64,000 nucleotides of DNA from NCBI GenBank assembly GCA_002162815.1, contig MAAT01000005.1:124001-188000 (forward strand), in the 5' to 3' direction. A program made the translations under genes and the position numbers. The notes under the pieces are model-generated. The model saw only the letters and a list, made by a program, of their open reading frames with translations. It did not search any database and had not been told where the DNA came from. Origin of the DNA: Gammaproteobacteria bacterium 53_120_T64. Its GTDB lineage: Bacteria > Pseudomonadota > Gammaproteobacteria > Pseudomonadales > Porticoccaceae. Below are positions 1 to 9,278 of the stretch, in pieces (position 1 is the first letter of the stretch; every line of letters begins with the position of its first letter).

Positions 1-83
1 TGGCGATGCGTAAAAAACGCGAGACCGTCAGGCTGATAGCGCCCGCTTTTGTGCGCCGAGGACAGCCCATATTCAAGGCCTAG
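1..83 (+). CDS. gcvT: GcvT C-terminal end (partial)
   Basis: The window opens inside a reading frame that ends with TAG at 81-83. The visible tail ends in PAFVRRGQPIFKA, which resembles the C-terminus of aminomethyltransferase, the glycine-cleavage T-protein (E. coli ends in a similar FVRNGK-type tail). T-protein moves the methylene group from the aminomethyl-lipoyl H-protein to tetrahydrofolate and releases ammonia. The next gene is gcvH, the usual neighbour, which supports the call. Only about 27 codons are visible, so no catalytic residues can be checked. Confidence 0.7.
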   Translation, partial: AMRKKRETVRLIAPAFVRRGQPIFKA

Positions 84-105
84 CTTAGCTTAGCTGAGCT
101 AGGCC
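77..105. repeat. Hairpin over the gcvT stop codon
   Basis: Perfect 9-bp inverted repeat: GGCCTAGCT at 77-85 and AGCTAGGCC at 97-105, with an 11-nt loop that repeats the AGCTTAGCT theme. It includes the gcvT stop codon and sits about 50 bp before gcvH. No T-run follows, so it is more likely an mRNA-processing or stability structure, or partial attenuation between gcvT and gcvH, than a simple terminator. Confidence 0.6.
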
Positions 106-156
106 GCGGCAAAATAGCCGAATCAATTAATAATTGCGTGAGTGGAGTTAAAGGTC

Positions 157-546
157 ATGAGTGACACACCCAAAGAATTAAAGTACGCCCCCACCCATGA
201 GTGGGTGCTGAATGAGGGCGACGACGTGGTTAGTGTCGGCATTACCGATTTCGCCCAAGAGAGTCTCGGCGATGTGGTTTATGTCGAATTACCGGAAGTG
301 GGAGACAAGCTGTCTGCCGCCGACGAAGCCGGCGCCGTTGAGTCGGTAAAGGCCGCCTCCGATATTTTCGCGCCGGTGTCGGGTGAGGTCATTGCCGTTA
401 ATACAGACCTGGAAGACTCGCCGGAAACCATCAATGAGTTTCCCTATGGCGATGGCTGGTTTTTCAAATTGAAAATGTCCGACCCCTCCGAGATGGAGCA
501 CCTGCTCAGTGCCGACGAGTACATCGAAAGCACCGAAGAAGAGTAG
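157..546 (+). CDS. gcvH: Glycine cleavage system H protein
   Basis: Lipoyl carrier of the glycine cleavage complex; it shuttles the aminomethyl group between the P, T and L proteins. The protein is about 129 aa, the usual size. Family features are YAPTHEWV near the N-terminus, [21 protein letters not shown], and the lipoylation segment [17 protein letters not shown], where the Lys of VKAAS is the expected lipoyl site. A GTG lies upstream at 142, but ATG 157 is preferred because GGAG at 144-147 lies 9 nt before it. It follows gcvT directly and is probably co-transcribed with it. Confidence 0.95.
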   Translation: MSDTPKELKYAPTHEWVLNEGDDVVSVGITDFAQESLGDVVYVELPEVGDKLSAADEAGAVESVKAASDIFAPVSGEVIAVNTDLEDSPETINEFPYGDGWFFKLKMSDPSEMEHLLSADEYIESTEEE

Positions 547-633
547 CACTACGCTATCACTATAAATTCCGCGCCCGCTGAACAGGGCGCTGGCACAACA
601 CCTTCATTCCTACCCTCAAAGAGTTATACCAAC

Positions 634-1824
634 ATGCCCGACGCTGTATTACGCCTGAAAAAAGGTACCGACCGCCGCCTGCGCGGTGGCCATTTGTGGA
701 TCTACAGCAATGAGGTAGATATTGCGGCGACGCCACTGAAGGGCATGGTGCCCGGTAGCTCGGTAGTGGTTGAAGATGCCCGGGGCAAGCCTCTCGGTGC
801 GGCGACGGTGAATCCGGCCAGCCTAATTTGTGCCCGGATCTACAGTCGCCAGGCCAATCGAGAGCTTGATGCCAGCCTGTTGATCGACCGCCTCAACACC
901 GCTTTACGTCAGCGCGAGCAGCTCTATCCCGAACACTGCTACCGCTTGGCCTATGGCGAAGCGGATTTACTACCGGGGCTGATAGTCGACCGCTACGGTG
1001 ATTATCTGGCTCTGCAAACCACTACGGCGGGGATGGATAGCCGCATGCCGATGGTGCTTGAAGCCCTGTGTGAGGTACTGAAACCAAAGGGTATTATCAG
1101 CAAAAACAAGGGCGCGTTTCGGGTTGCCGAGCAATTGCCCGAAGAGCAAAGTGTGCTCTTCGGTGACGTCCCCGAACAGGTTGAGCTGGTCGAAAACGGC
1201 TGTCGTTTCGTGGCGCCGCTGGCCGATGGTCAAAAGACCGGCTGGTTTTACGACCACCGGGAAAACCGCGCTTTTTTGCAGCGCTTCTGTGCCGCTAAAA
1301 GTGTCCTCGACGTGTTCAGCTATGCCGGTGGTTGGGGTGTGCAGGCCGCTGTAGCAGGTGCCTCGTCGGTGGTCTGTGTCGATTCCTCGGCCAAGGCACT
1401 CGACCTAGTGCAGCACAATGCTGAGCTCAATGATGCGGGTGATCGGGTCAGTAGCTTGCAGGGCAAGGCGGTCGACGTCATGAAGGCCTTACAAAAAGAA
1501 CAGCGCCGCTTTGACATCATTGTGCTCGACCCGCCGGCCTTTATTAAGCGCAAGAAAGACCAGAAGCAGGGTGAGAAGGCCTATCACCAAATTAATGAGC
1601 TGGCGTTGAAGCTGTTAGCACCGGGTGGCCTACTGGTATCGGCCTCGTGTTCGATGCATTTGCCGACCGAGGGACTGCAGAGCATTGTGCGCAGTGCCGG
1701 TGGCACACGCAGCCGCCGCCTGCAAATACTCGCCTCATTGGGGCAGGGGCCGGATCACCCCATTCACCCCTCCATTGCCGAAACCTCCTACCTAAAAGCC
1801 ATTTTTGCGCGTGACCTGGCTTGA
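634..1824 (+). CDS. rlmI: Class I rRNA (cytosine-C5) methyltransferase, RlmI-like
   Basis: 396-aa SAM-dependent RNA methyltransferase of the RlmI/YccW family, whose E. coli member makes m5C1962 in 23S rRNA. The N-terminal ~80 residues (RLKKGTDRRLRGGHLWIYSNE) form the PUA-type RNA-binding part. The middle has GLIVDRYGDYLALQ and KTGWFYDHRENR. SAM-binding motif I is VLDVFSYAGGWGVQAA (about residues 225-240), motif IV is IVLDPPAFIKRKKD, and SCSMHL near residue 345 carries the Cys of motif VI. Length and domain order are normal. The exact target base is inferred from the family; a paralogous RlmI-like enzyme is possible. Confidence 0.85.
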   Translation: MPDAVLRLKKGTDRRLRGGHLWIYSNEVDIAATPLKGMVPGSSVVVEDARGKPLGAATVNPASLICARIYSRQANRELDASLLIDRLNTALRQREQLYPEHCYRLAYGEADLLPGLIVDRYGDYLALQTTTAGMDSRMPMVLEALCEVLKPKGIISKNKGAFRVAEQLPEEQSVLFGDVPEQVELVENGCRFVAPLADGQKTGWFYDHRENRAFLQRFCAAKSVLDVFSYAGGWGVQAAVAGASSVVCVDSSAKALDLVQHNAELNDAGDRVSSLQGKAVDVMKALQKEQRRFDIIVLDPPAFIKRKKDQKQGEKAYHQINELALKLLAPGGLLVSASCSMHLPTEGLQSIVRSAGGTRSRRLQILASLGQGPDHPIHPSIAETSYLKAIFARDLA

Positions 1825-1865
1825 GTTAGCCTGATACCCGCTGCAGAAATCACCTCGTATAGTCT

Positions 1866-2624
1866 ATGTGCCTCGTCACCCTCGCCTTCCAGCACCACCC
1901 GCGCTATCCGCTGATTGTGGTGGCGAACCGGGACGAGTTTTACGATCGCCCGACCCAGCCCGCCGAGTTTTGGTCTGATAGCCCGAGCATTCTTGCCGGG
2001 CGCGATCTCGACGCCGGCGGCACCTGGTTTGGTGTCGACCGCAGTGGCAATTGGGCGACGGTGACCAATACCCGGGGCGGTGGCTACTACGCCGATAAAT
2101 CTCGAGGCGGGCTGCCCACCGGCTTTCTACTTAACGATGGTAGCAGCGAGGATTACTTCGACGAGGTGCTAGAGGAGGGCGAGCTGTACAGTGGCTTTAA
2201 CTTACTCGGCGGCTCGGTTGACGAATTGCTTTTTTGTACCAATGCGCGGGGCCGCACCCAGCATTTGAACCCGGGTATTTTTACCTTAAGCAATGATTCT
2301 CTCGATACGCCCTGGCCCAAATCGGAGTTGGCGCGGGCGCGGCTCGGCCTTGCGATTGAGGAGGATGAGCTGGACAGTGAAGCCTTGCTGTCTGTACTGG
2401 GTTCTCGAAAAACCTTTCCCGACCACCTTTTACCCGATACGGGTTTGGGCATCGAAATGGAGCGCAGCCTGTCGTCGCCATTTATTGTCGGTCCCAGCTA
2501 TGGCACACGCTGTACCACGGTACTGCTGATAGATAAGAGCGGTCAGGTTGAGTTTGCCGAGCAAAACTTTACTCAGGGTAAGCCGCTGGGTACGTTGCGC
2601 CAGTACCGATTTAGTGTCGGCTAA
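1866..2624 (+). CDS. NRDE family protein (TANGO2-like)
   Basis: 252-aa protein starting MCLVTLAFQHHPRYPL and carrying the family motif VANRDEFYDRPT at about residues 18-29, then SILAGRDLDAGGTWFGV. These are signatures of the NRDE/TANGO2 family (DUF833), which has an Ntn-hydrolase-like fold with Cys2 as the potential nucleophile. Bacterial function is not settled; eukaryotic TANGO2 has been linked to heme and lipid handling. It converges on ptsP with only a 16-bp gap, so the two transcripts end against each other. Confidence 0.85.
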   Translation: MCLVTLAFQHHPRYPLIVVANRDEFYDRPTQPAEFWSDSPSILAGRDLDAGGTWFGVDRSGNWATVTNTRGGGYYADKSRGGLPTGFLLNDGSSEDYFDEVLEEGELYSGFNLLGGSVDELLFCTNARGRTQHLNPGIFTLSNDSLDTPWPKSELARARLGLAIEEDELDSEALLSVLGSRKTFPDHLLPDTGLGIEMERSLSSPFIVGPSYGTRCTTVLLIDKSGQVEFAEQNFTQGKPLGTLRQYRFSVG

Positions 2625-2640
2625 CGGCCGCTTCAGTGTT

Positions 2641-4938
2641 TCAATTCAGGCTGGGGCTAGTCGTTGGCCGTATCAATCGGGTAATTTCTGGCCGGTCAAG
2701 AGCCTCTTTTAAATAGTTCTCAATGGTAAAGCTGTCGGTCAATAGGCAGGCCTGATCGGCGAAGTGGCTCATCTCACTCAAGGTTAACTGCCGCAAGATG
2801 GCTTTTACGCGCAGTAAATTGGCAGAGCTCATCGACAGAAATTGATAGCCCATACCGACCAGTAAAATGGCACCGAGAGGATCACCGGCGAGCTCCCCGC
2901 AGACACTGACCGGGCAATTATATTTCTTAGCGTCGTCGAGAATAATGCGCAGAGCCTTGAGCAGGCTGGGGTGGAAGCTGTGGTAGAGCTCGGCGACTCG
3001 GGGGTTATTGCGGTCGACGGCCAGCAGGTATTGCGTCAGGTCGTTGGTGCCAACGGAAATAAAATCGACCCGCTTGGTGATTTCATCAATTTGGTACACC
3101 GCTGCGGGCACCTCGATCATGGCGCCAATGGCGGGCATTTCGAAACGGTAACCCTCTTCAAAGGTCAGTTCGTGGTAGACCCGCTTGATCAGCACCAAAG
3201 CGCTGTCGAGCTCCTCGGTATTGGAAATCATTGGCAATAAAATACGCAGATTATTGAGGCCAATACTGGCGCGCATCATGGCGCGCAGTTGCACCAGGAA
3301 AATTTCCGGGTGGTCGAGAGTGACGCGGATACCACGCCAGCCGAGAAAGGGGTTTTCCTCCTCAATGGGGAAATAGGGCAGGGCCTTGTCACCGCCAATA
3401 TCGAGGGTGCGCATAGTTACGGGGTGGGGGCTGAACATGTCCAGTTGTTCGCGGTAGAGCTGGCGTTGCTCCTCCTCGGAGGGAAAGCGCTCGCGCATCA
3501 AAAAGGGTATTTCGGTGCGATACAGGCCAACGCCCTCGGCACCCCTGTCGAGGGAGAGCATGGAGTCGATGCGCAGACCGGTGTTGACCCACAGGGAAAT
3601 GTGCTGGCCGTCGCGGGTGACACTGGGTTCGTCCTTGGTGGCTTCTAGGTCGGCGGCGAAGTCGCGCTCTTCCTGGTAGACCTTGGTGTAGGCCTCTCGG
3701 TGCTGGGTGGTGGGCGAATTGATAATCAAGCCCTGGTGGGCGTCGACAATCAGCTCGCAACCATCCAGCTCGGCCCAGGGCAGGTCAACGGCGCCCATAA
3801 TGGTGGGTATGCCCATGGCTCGGCCGAGAATGGCCATGTGGGAGTTGTAGGAGCCCTTGGCGGAGACCATGGCGCGGATATTATCAAAGGGCACGTCGGC
3901 CAAATTCGGTGCCGCCAGTTCTTCGCCGATTAAAATGGTGTTTGCGGGGTAGTGCTTTTCTTCGTGTTGCTGTTGTTGCAGATAACCCAGTACCCGGCGG
4001 CCGAGATCGCGAACATCGGTGGCGCGCTCACGCAGGTAGGGGTTTTCCATGGCACTGAAGGTGCGAATATGCTCGATGATGACGCGGCTCCAGGCGTATT
4101 GCGCTGACAAACCGGTCTTGATGCGCTCGCTGACTTCGCCGCCCAGTGAATTTTCATCGAGCATGCTGACGTAAACATCGAAGAGGGCAATTTCCTCCGG
4201 ATTTAACTTGTCGGCGAGATCTTGGTGCACCGTCTTCAAATCTTTAATGGTGCTCTTGAGGGCGTCGTGGAATTGTGCCAGCTCGCCATCGATATCGCTG
4301 GTGATACGCTTGGGTACAGCGTTGAGGTCGGCGGCGGGGGCGACCACGATGCCAACGCCAATACCGATGCCGGGGGCGCTGGCGAGGCCGGAATAGTGGG
4401 CTTCGCCCGAGGCGTAGTCGGGCTCTAATTCGGGACGCAGGGCGCGGGCGAGCTTTCCCGTTGCCTCGGCGTGGGCAATAATGCCGGCCAGTTGCGCGGC
4501 AATGGTGATCAGGAAGGCCTCTTCGCTCTCGTCGAAACGGCGTCGCTGCTGCTGTTGTACCACCAGCACGCCGAGTACGGTGCGGTGGTGAATGATCGGC
4601 GAGCCGAGAAAGGCGCTGAATTTTTCCTCGCCGGTTTCCGGGAAATAGGCGAAGCGGGGGTGGGTTTCGGCGTGCTCGAGATTGAGCGGCTCGGCTTTAT
4701 GGGCGACCAGTCCCACCAGACCCTGATCGCGGCTCATCGCCACTTTGCCCACCGCAGCGGCTTGTAGGCCGTCGGTCGCGGCGAGCACGTAGGTGTCATT
4801 TTTGTCATCGAGCAAATAGATCGAACAGATACCCGTGCCCATCACCGCTTTGACGCGGGTCACGATGATTTCCAGCAGGGCGCCAAAATCGCTGGCGGCG
4901 TTGACCTCTTGGAGAATATTGCGCAGTGAGTTCAGCAT
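2641..4938 (-). CDS. ptsP: PEP-protein phosphotransferase PtsP (EI-Ntr)
   Basis: First enzyme of the nitrogen phosphotransferase system. It autophosphorylates from phosphoenolpyruvate and passes phosphate to NPr. The 765-aa chain has an N-terminal GAF domain (residues ~15-165), the PEP-utiliser N-domain, the phospho-histidine loop KGSYNSHMAILGRAMGIPT (His in the SH pair) and the C-terminal PEP-binding barrel with GVGLYRTEIPFL, ISVGTNDLTQYLLAVDR and VCGELAGDP carrying the catalytic Cys. Length fits EI-Ntr rather than the sugar-PTS EI, which lacks the GAF domain. It lies 10 bp after rppH in the same direction, the common rppH-ptsP operon. Confidence 0.97.
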   Translation of the reverse strand: MLNSLRNILQEVNAASDFGALLEIIVTRVKAVMGTGICSIYLLDDKNDTYVLAATDGLQAAAVGKVAMSRDQGLVGLVAHKAEPLNLEHAETHPRFAYFPETGEEKFSAFLGSPIIHHRTVLGVLVVQQQQRRRFDESEEAFLITIAAQLAGIIAHAEATGKLARALRPELEPDYASGEAHYSGLASAPGIGIGVGIVVAPAADLNAVPKRITSDIDGELAQFHDALKSTIKDLKTVHQDLADKLNPEEIALFDVYVSMLDENSLGGEVSERIKTGLSAQYAWSRVIIEHIRTFSAMENPYLRERATDVRDLGRRVLGYLQQQQHEEKHYPANTILIGEELAAPNLADVPFDNIRAMVSAKGSYNSHMAILGRAMGIPTIMGAVDLPWAELDGCELIVDAHQGLIINSPTTQHREAYTKVYQEERDFAADLEATKDEPSVTRDGQHISLWVNTGLRIDSMLSLDRGAEGVGLYRTEIPFLMRERFPSEEEQRQLYREQLDMFSPHPVTMRTLDIGGDKALPYFPIEEENPFLGWRGIRVTLDHPEIFLVQLRAMMRASIGLNNLRILLPMISNTEELDSALVLIKRVYHELTFEEGYRFEMPAIGAMIEVPAAVYQIDEITKRVDFISVGTNDLTQYLLAVDRNNPRVAELYHSFHPSLLKALRIILDDAKKYNCPVSVCGELAGDPLGAILLVGMGYQFLSMSSANLLRVKAILRQLTLSEMSHFADQACLLTDSFTIENYLKEALDRPEITRLIRPTTSPSLN

Positions 4939-4948
4939 GGGCGCCTCA

Positions 4949-5452
4949 CTATTGAGTTTGCAGTTTCTGTTCTAAATCGCTGTGGAACTGAGACAGCTCC
5001 TTCAGGGCTCGGCGGTAGACATCGCGCTTGAAGTCGACCACCTGGCTGATGGGATACCAATAGTTGACCCAGCGCCAGCCGTCAAACTCGGGCTTCTTGC
5101 CGCAGTCAAAACGAATGCGTTCGGTCGTGCAGTTGATCCGTAGCAAAAACCACTTTTGCTTTTGGCCGATGCAAGTGGTGGTCTCGCCCTGGCGGATATA
5201 GCGCTTGGGCAGGCGGTAGCGCAACCAGCCTCGGGTGTTGGCGAGGATGCTGACATCGTTTTTCTCGAGGCCGATCTCCTCGTGTAGCTCCCGGTACATG
5301 GCGTCGCGGGGGCTCTCCCCGGCGTCGATACCGCCCTGGGGAAACTGCCAGGCATCTTGTCGGACACGTTTAGTCCACAGTAGTCGGCCCTTGCCGTCGG
5401 CGACAATAATGCCTACGTTGGGGCGAAACCCATCCTTATCGATTGTGTTCAT
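4949..5452 (-). CDS. rppH: RNA pyrophosphohydrolase
   Basis: 167-aa Nudix hydrolase that converts the 5'-triphosphate of mRNAs to monophosphate and so starts RNase E-dependent decay. The N-terminus has [21 protein letters not shown], then [11 protein letters not shown]. The Nudix box runs through [20 protein letters not shown] with IGL after it, matching G-x5-E-x7-R-E-U-x-E-E-x-G-U. W-RYWYP-like aromatic residues near the C-terminus are also typical. Start ATG at 5452. It is the first gene of an rppH-ptsP operon and is divergent from the HAD phosphatase at 5607. Confidence 0.96.
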   Translation of the reverse strand: MNTIDKDGFRPNVGIIVADGKGRLLWTKRVRQDAWQFPQGGIDAGESPRDAMYRELHEEIGLEKNDVSILANTRGWLRYRLPKRYIRQGETTTCIGQKQKWFLLRINCTTERIRFDCGKKPEFDGWRWVNYWYPISQVVDFKRDVYRRALKELSQFHSDLEQKLQTQ

Positions 5453-5606
5453 TCGTGCCGCCAGCGTCTCGTGTTATTGGCCATTGTTCCACAGTTGCTC
5501 GGGGTGCGGCAAATGCCGCCAAAATTACAGGGTGGGTATGCTATTGAGTGCACTGAGAATAGTCGTTATTCTGCCTGCTTTTCTGACCATCAAAAAAGAG
5601 TAAAGC

Positions 5607-6275
5607 ATGCCCTTGGCGCTGTTTGATTTGGACAATACCCTGCTGGCTGGCGACAGTGATTACGCCTGGGGCGAATTTCTGGTGCGCGAGAAGAAGGTCG
5701 ACCCCGACCACTATGCGCGCATGAATGCGCAGTTTTATGAGGATTATCAGCAGGGTCGGCTCGATATTTTTGAGTACCTACGCTTTGCGCTTGCGCCCCT
5801 GGCGACTATCGAGCCGCAGGCCTTACTGGCGCTGCATAGCAAGTTTATGGCTGAGGTGGTGAGCCAAATGTGGTTGCCGGCCGCCGAGGCCCTGGTTGAA
5901 AAACACCGCCGCGCCGGCGACAGGCTGCTGGTGATTAGCGCCACTAATCGCTTTATTGTCGAGCCCATTTGCCAGCGCTTTGGCATCGACGAGGTGATTG
6001 CCACCGAGCTCGAGCAAAAAGACGGTCGCTATACCGGCAATGTTGCCGGTGTGCCGAGTTATCAGCAGGGCAAGGTGACGCGCTTACAGGACTGGCTCGA
6101 CGCCAATGGTGAAACGCTGGCGGGCAGTAGTTTCTACAGTGACTCGATCAACGATTTACCGCTGTTGGCCGTGGTTGATAGGGCGGTGGCGGTAAACCCC
6201 GACGACTTATTGTCCGCCGAGGCGAGCCGGCGCGGTTGGCCGGTTTTGGATCTGCGCGGCGGTGCTGGTCATTGA
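5607..6275 (+). CDS. HAD-IB family phosphatase (SerB-like)
   Basis: 222-aa haloacid dehalogenase superfamily phosphatase. Motif I is FDLDNTLLAGDSD at residues 5-17 with nucleophile Asp7 and acid/base Asp9. Motif II is VISATN near residue 110, followed by a conserved Lys in QQGKVTRLQDW. Motif III is FYSDSINDLPLL near residue 175. The helical cap between motifs I and II fits subfamily IB (phosphoserine or histidinol-phosphate type). In Pseudomonas a gene of this type sits beside rppH, as here. The physiological substrate cannot be read from the sequence. Confidence 0.88.
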   Translation: MPLALFDLDNTLLAGDSDYAWGEFLVREKKVDPDHYARMNAQFYEDYQQGRLDIFEYLRFALAPLATIEPQALLALHSKFMAEVVSQMWLPAAEALVEKHRRAGDRLLVISATNRFIVEPICQRFGIDEVIATELEQKDGRYTGNVAGVPSYQQGKVTRLQDWLDANGETLAGSSFYSDSINDLPLLAVVDRAVAVNPDDLLSAEASRRGWPVLDLRGGAGH

Positions 6276-6372
6276 GTTTTAAGGTGTGCCATTCATGGCT
6301 CTACCTAGGGAATGCCGGCGTTAAGATGTCGTCTGTGTCTAAAATAATACGACAATTCATAAAGGCCTCTTG

Positions 6373-7179
6373 ATGCTGAAATACCCTGCAATCGATCCCG
6401 TTCTCGCCAGTATTGGACCCTTTACCGTGCATTGGTACGGGGTAATGTATCTCTTGGGTTTTAGTGCCGCTTGGCTATTGGCTCGGTCGCGTAGCCAGCG
6501 CGCTTGGTCGCCACTACGCCGCGATCAGGTTGAAGATTTAATCGTCTACGCCGCTTTTGGGGTAATACTCGGTGGCCGCTGTGGCTATGTATTGTTCTAT
6601 AACTTCGATAAGTGGTTGGCTGACCCGCTGTGGTTATTACGTATTTGGGAGGGCGGCATGGCCTTCCACGGCGGCCTGCTGGGGGTGATCGTCGCCCTGC
6701 TGCTGTATGCCCGCAAATTGCAACAACCCTGGTTGGCGGTGGCTGACTTTGTCGCGCCACTGGTGCCCATTGGCTTGGGTTTGGGCCGCATCGGCAATTT
6801 TATCGGTCAGGAGTTGTGGGGGCGCGCCAGTGATTGGCCGATTGCGATGATCTTTCCCCGCGACCCGGAGCAACTGGCCCGCCATCCCTCTCAGCTCTAC
6901 CAGGCCAGCCTCGAGGGTTTGCTGCTCTTCATCATCCTCTTTTGCTACTCTCGCCGCCCGCGGCCAGAGGGTGCGGTCAGCGGCCTGTTCTTGTTGTTCT
7001 ACGGTTTGTTCCGCTTTGGTGTTGAATTCGCCCGTGAGCCCGACGGTCATATCGGTTTTGACCTGTTTGAGTGGCTGACTCGCGGCCAGTTACTGAGCCT
7101 GCCGATGGTACTTGCGGGTATGCTGTTACTGATTTATAGCTATTGGCGCAAGCGCACGGTGACTGCAGTAAGGGCGTAA
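6373..7179 (+). CDS. lgt: Prolipoprotein diacylglyceryl transferase
   Basis: Inner-membrane enzyme that attaches diacylglycerol from phosphatidylglycerol to the lipobox Cys of prolipoproteins, the first step of lipoprotein maturation. The 268-aa chain has about seven hydrophobic segments. Signatures are HWYGVMYLLGF near the N-terminus, RIWEGGMAFHGGLLGV (catalytic HGG region), and GLGRIGNFIGQELWG, the Lgt signature; the family usually has N rather than I-G before E, a minor change. A TTG directly precedes the chosen ATG. thyA follows 43 bp downstream in the same direction, a common lgt-thyA pairing. Confidence 0.97.
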   Translation: MLKYPAIDPVLASIGPFTVHWYGVMYLLGFSAAWLLARSRSQRAWSPLRRDQVEDLIVYAAFGVILGGRCGYVLFYNFDKWLADPLWLLRIWEGGMAFHGGLLGVIVALLLYARKLQQPWLAVADFVAPLVPIGLGLGRIGNFIGQELWGRASDWPIAMIFPRDPEQLARHPSQLYQASLEGLLLFIILFCYSRRPRPEGAVSGLFLLFYGLFRFGVEFAREPDGHIGFDLFEWLTRGQLLSLPMVLAGMLLLIYSYWRKRTVTAVRA

Positions 7180-7222
7180 AGTCATGACACGCCGCAATGT
7201 GATGAGATTTTAAGAGGTAATT

Positions 7223-8056
7223 ATGCAGCAGTATCTGGATTTGATGCGCCATGTGCGCGATAAGGGTGTGGAAAAGGGCGATCGCACCGGCACCGGTACG
7301 CGCAGTGTGTTTGGGCACCAAATGCGCTTTGATCTCGCCGAGGGCTTTCCTCTCGTCACGACTAAGAAGGTGCATCTAAAATCCATCATTCACGAGTTGC
7401 TGTGGTTTTTAAAAGGCGAGACCAATACCCAGTATCTGCGCGATAATGGTGTCTCTATTTGGGATGAGTGGGCGACAGATAGCGGCGACCTCGGCCCGGT
7501 GTACGGTTATCAGTGGCGCACCTGGCCCTTGCCCACTGGCGGCGCCATCGATCAAATTACCGACGTTATCGAGCAGTTGCGCACCCGGCCCGATTCGCGA
7601 CGCTTAATCGTCTCTGCCTGGAACCCGGCACAGTTGCCGGATGAAAGTATCTCCCCCCAGGCCAATGTTGAGCAGGGTCGCATGGCCCTCGCGCCCTGCC
7701 ACGCCTTTTTTCAGTTTTACGTCGCCGACGGCAAGCTCAGTTGCCAGCTCTACCAACGCAGTGCCGATATTTTCCTTGGTGTGCCCTTCAATATCGCCTC
7801 GTATGCCTTGCTGACTTTGATGGTGGCCCAGGTCACAGGCCTGCAGCCCGGTGAGTTTATCCACACCCTGGGTGATGCCCACCTCTATTTGAATCACTTA
7901 GAGCAAACCGATAAGCAATTGGCCCGGGACTTAAAGCCCCTGCCAACGATGAACCTGAACAAAGCGGTCAGTGATATCTTTAGCTTTACTTATGAGGACT
8001 TCAGCCTACAGGGCTACGAGCCCCACCCAGGCATTGCCGCACCGATTGCCATTTAA
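7223..8056 (+). CDS. thyA: Thymidylate synthase
   Basis: Makes dTMP from dUMP with methylene-tetrahydrofolate as methyl donor and reductant. The 277-aa chain begins [15 protein letters not shown]. It has the dUMP-binding [12 protein letters not shown], the catalytic region [12 protein letters not shown] (Cys nucleophile after Pro), [19 protein letters not shown] with the phosphate-binding Arg, and [16 protein letters not shown] small insertion around [12 protein letters not shown] separates the domains, within family variation. Start ATG has TAAGAGG upstream. Folate is recycled by folA at 19.3 kb. Confidence 0.97.
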   Translation: MQQYLDLMRHVRDKGVEKGDRTGTGTRSVFGHQMRFDLAEGFPLVTTKKVHLKSIIHELLWFLKGETNTQYLRDNGVSIWDEWATDSGDLGPVYGYQWRTWPLPTGGAIDQITDVIEQLRTRPDSRRLIVSAWNPAQLPDESISPQANVEQGRMALAPCHAFFQFYVADGKLSCQLYQRSADIFLGVPFNIASYALLTLMVAQVTGLQPGEFIHTLGDAHLYLNHLEQTDKQLARDLKPLPTMNLNKAVSDIFSFTYEDFSLQGYEPHPGIAAPIAI

Positions 8057-8221
8057 AGGCCATATGTTGGCTGGCGCACTTAATGACATGAGACAGTAAA
8101 AGCAGGTGCTTAGCGGCGAGCGAGCGGGGCCACGGTCAGCGCAAGCGCTCGATTGAGATCTTGCTCGGGTTATGAGAGGGGTCATGAAAAATGTTGTGTG
8201 GTGCGAGACGTGTGAGTGGCG

Positions 8222-8267
8222 GCTGAGAGTTGCGCTGAAAGTGCTTGTCTGTAGAAAAACTCTCAGC
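8222..8267. repeat. Inverted repeat between thyA and cytochrome c
   Basis: Perfect 10-bp arms GCTGAGAGTT (8222-8231) and AACTCTCAGC (8258-8267) with a 26-nt loop. It lies just beyond the 3' ends of the convergent thyA and cytochrome c genes, where a bidirectional terminator would be expected. The loop is long and no clean T-run follows the stem, so the terminator role is only likely. Confidence 0.45.
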
Positions 8268-8278
8268 GCAAGGCCTTA

Positions 8279-8584
8279 CTAGCCGCCAATATACGCGGCG
8301 ATATTGTCAATCTCGGCCTCGCTGAGCAGGCCCGCCATACCATTCATGATCGGGCTAGAGCGGCTGCCACTTTTAAAATCGCTCAAGGCTTGTTTGATGG
8401 TTGCGGCATCTTTACCGGCCAGCATGGGTGTACCCGCGGTCGGTGCGGCACCGCTAGCGCCATGACAGCCAGCGCAGCCCTTGGTGGCAAATGTACTTTT
8501 GCCCGCATCGGCATCGCCAGCCACTGCGACGTTGGCGCTCAGTGCGAAGGCGCCAGTGATAATAATAGCCTGAAATAACTTCAT
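8279..8584 (-). CDS. Small class I cytochrome c (c5-like)
   Basis: 101-aa periplasmic electron carrier. Residues 1-22 (FQAIIITGAFALSANVAVA) form a signal peptide. One heme-attachment motif, CAGCH, lies at about residues 37-41. The distal Met is probably in SSPIMNGMAGLLS, and the C-terminus DNIAAYIGG is typical of c5/c553-type monoheme cytochromes. It stands alone, convergent with thyA and divergent from the P450 operon. Its partner oxidase or reductase is not in the window. Confidence 0.88.
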   Translation of the reverse strand: MKLFQAIIITGAFALSANVAVAGDADAGKSTFATKGCAGCHGASGAAPTAGTPMLAGKDAATIKQALSDFKSGSRSSPIMNGMAGLLSEAEIDNIAAYIGG

Positions 8585-9278
8585 CGATTACTTGCTCCTG
8601 AATTCAGATAGTTAGTGCTTCGGCGAGTTGATGCCCGATGTGCACAATGTATTCTATAGGCTCTGGATAGCCTCGGGCTAGTTTTCCTTTCATTCTGAGA
8701 TATTGCTCCGTATGGCGTCGCAGGCAGCGGTCAAATATTTTTACTGCCAGTCCTTCGTTGCAAAGTATGAAGTGCTCGCCGCTGAAAAATACGCGCAGTA
8801 GCTTTTTTCAGCCTGCCCGAGGTTCGGGGGGTATTGGCTCAGGTTATGGAATACCACTCACATTTCAAAATTAAAGTGGGATAGTGGGCCGTCATCATTA
8901 CTTAGGCAATAAAATCTCATCGTTAATTCGATGTTTTTCTGCGTCAATATGCCGCAGTTAAGAATCTTATAGGATGCTTTCGCTATTTGTCTGATGTGAC
9001 ATATTGCCGCAGCTAGAAACTATCAAAGTTAAAATATGCTGGATTTCTATAGCTTACTGGTGAGTATTGATGTGGTTTTATCTTGCTGTAATTAAAGGTT
9101 TTTAGTGATATTTTTTTTAAATTCCCCGTGTTTTATTTCACGTTAAAAATAATATGTGTCACTTTTTGCACCATTAATGTCATTTTAAGAATGTTGATGT
9201 TTAAGCAGTCTGCCCCTAGATTTGCTGTAAGAGTTGAGTGCCAATCAATTCTTTTATTTTTCATTACAGGGGACAGCA
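8585..9278. other. Long intergenic region before the P450 operon
   Basis: About 690 bp between the divergent cytochrome c and P450 genes. I see no credible gene. The last 250 bp are strongly AT-rich, with several T-runs, and contrast with the GC-rich genes either side. This is probably the control region of the P450 operon. AGGGG at 9267-9271 is the ribosome-binding site for the P450 start at 9279. I found no operator palindrome or sigma-54 promoter I would defend. Confidence 0.5.

Noticed and set aside
970-1257. Long opposite-strand frames inside core genes
   Set aside because: They mirror codon bias of the real gene on the other strand and have no motifs or translation signals.
9150-9175. 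Possible sigma-54 promoter before the P450 operon
   Set aside because: A TGTCAC and a TTGC are present but the spacing between the key GG and GC positions is wrong.
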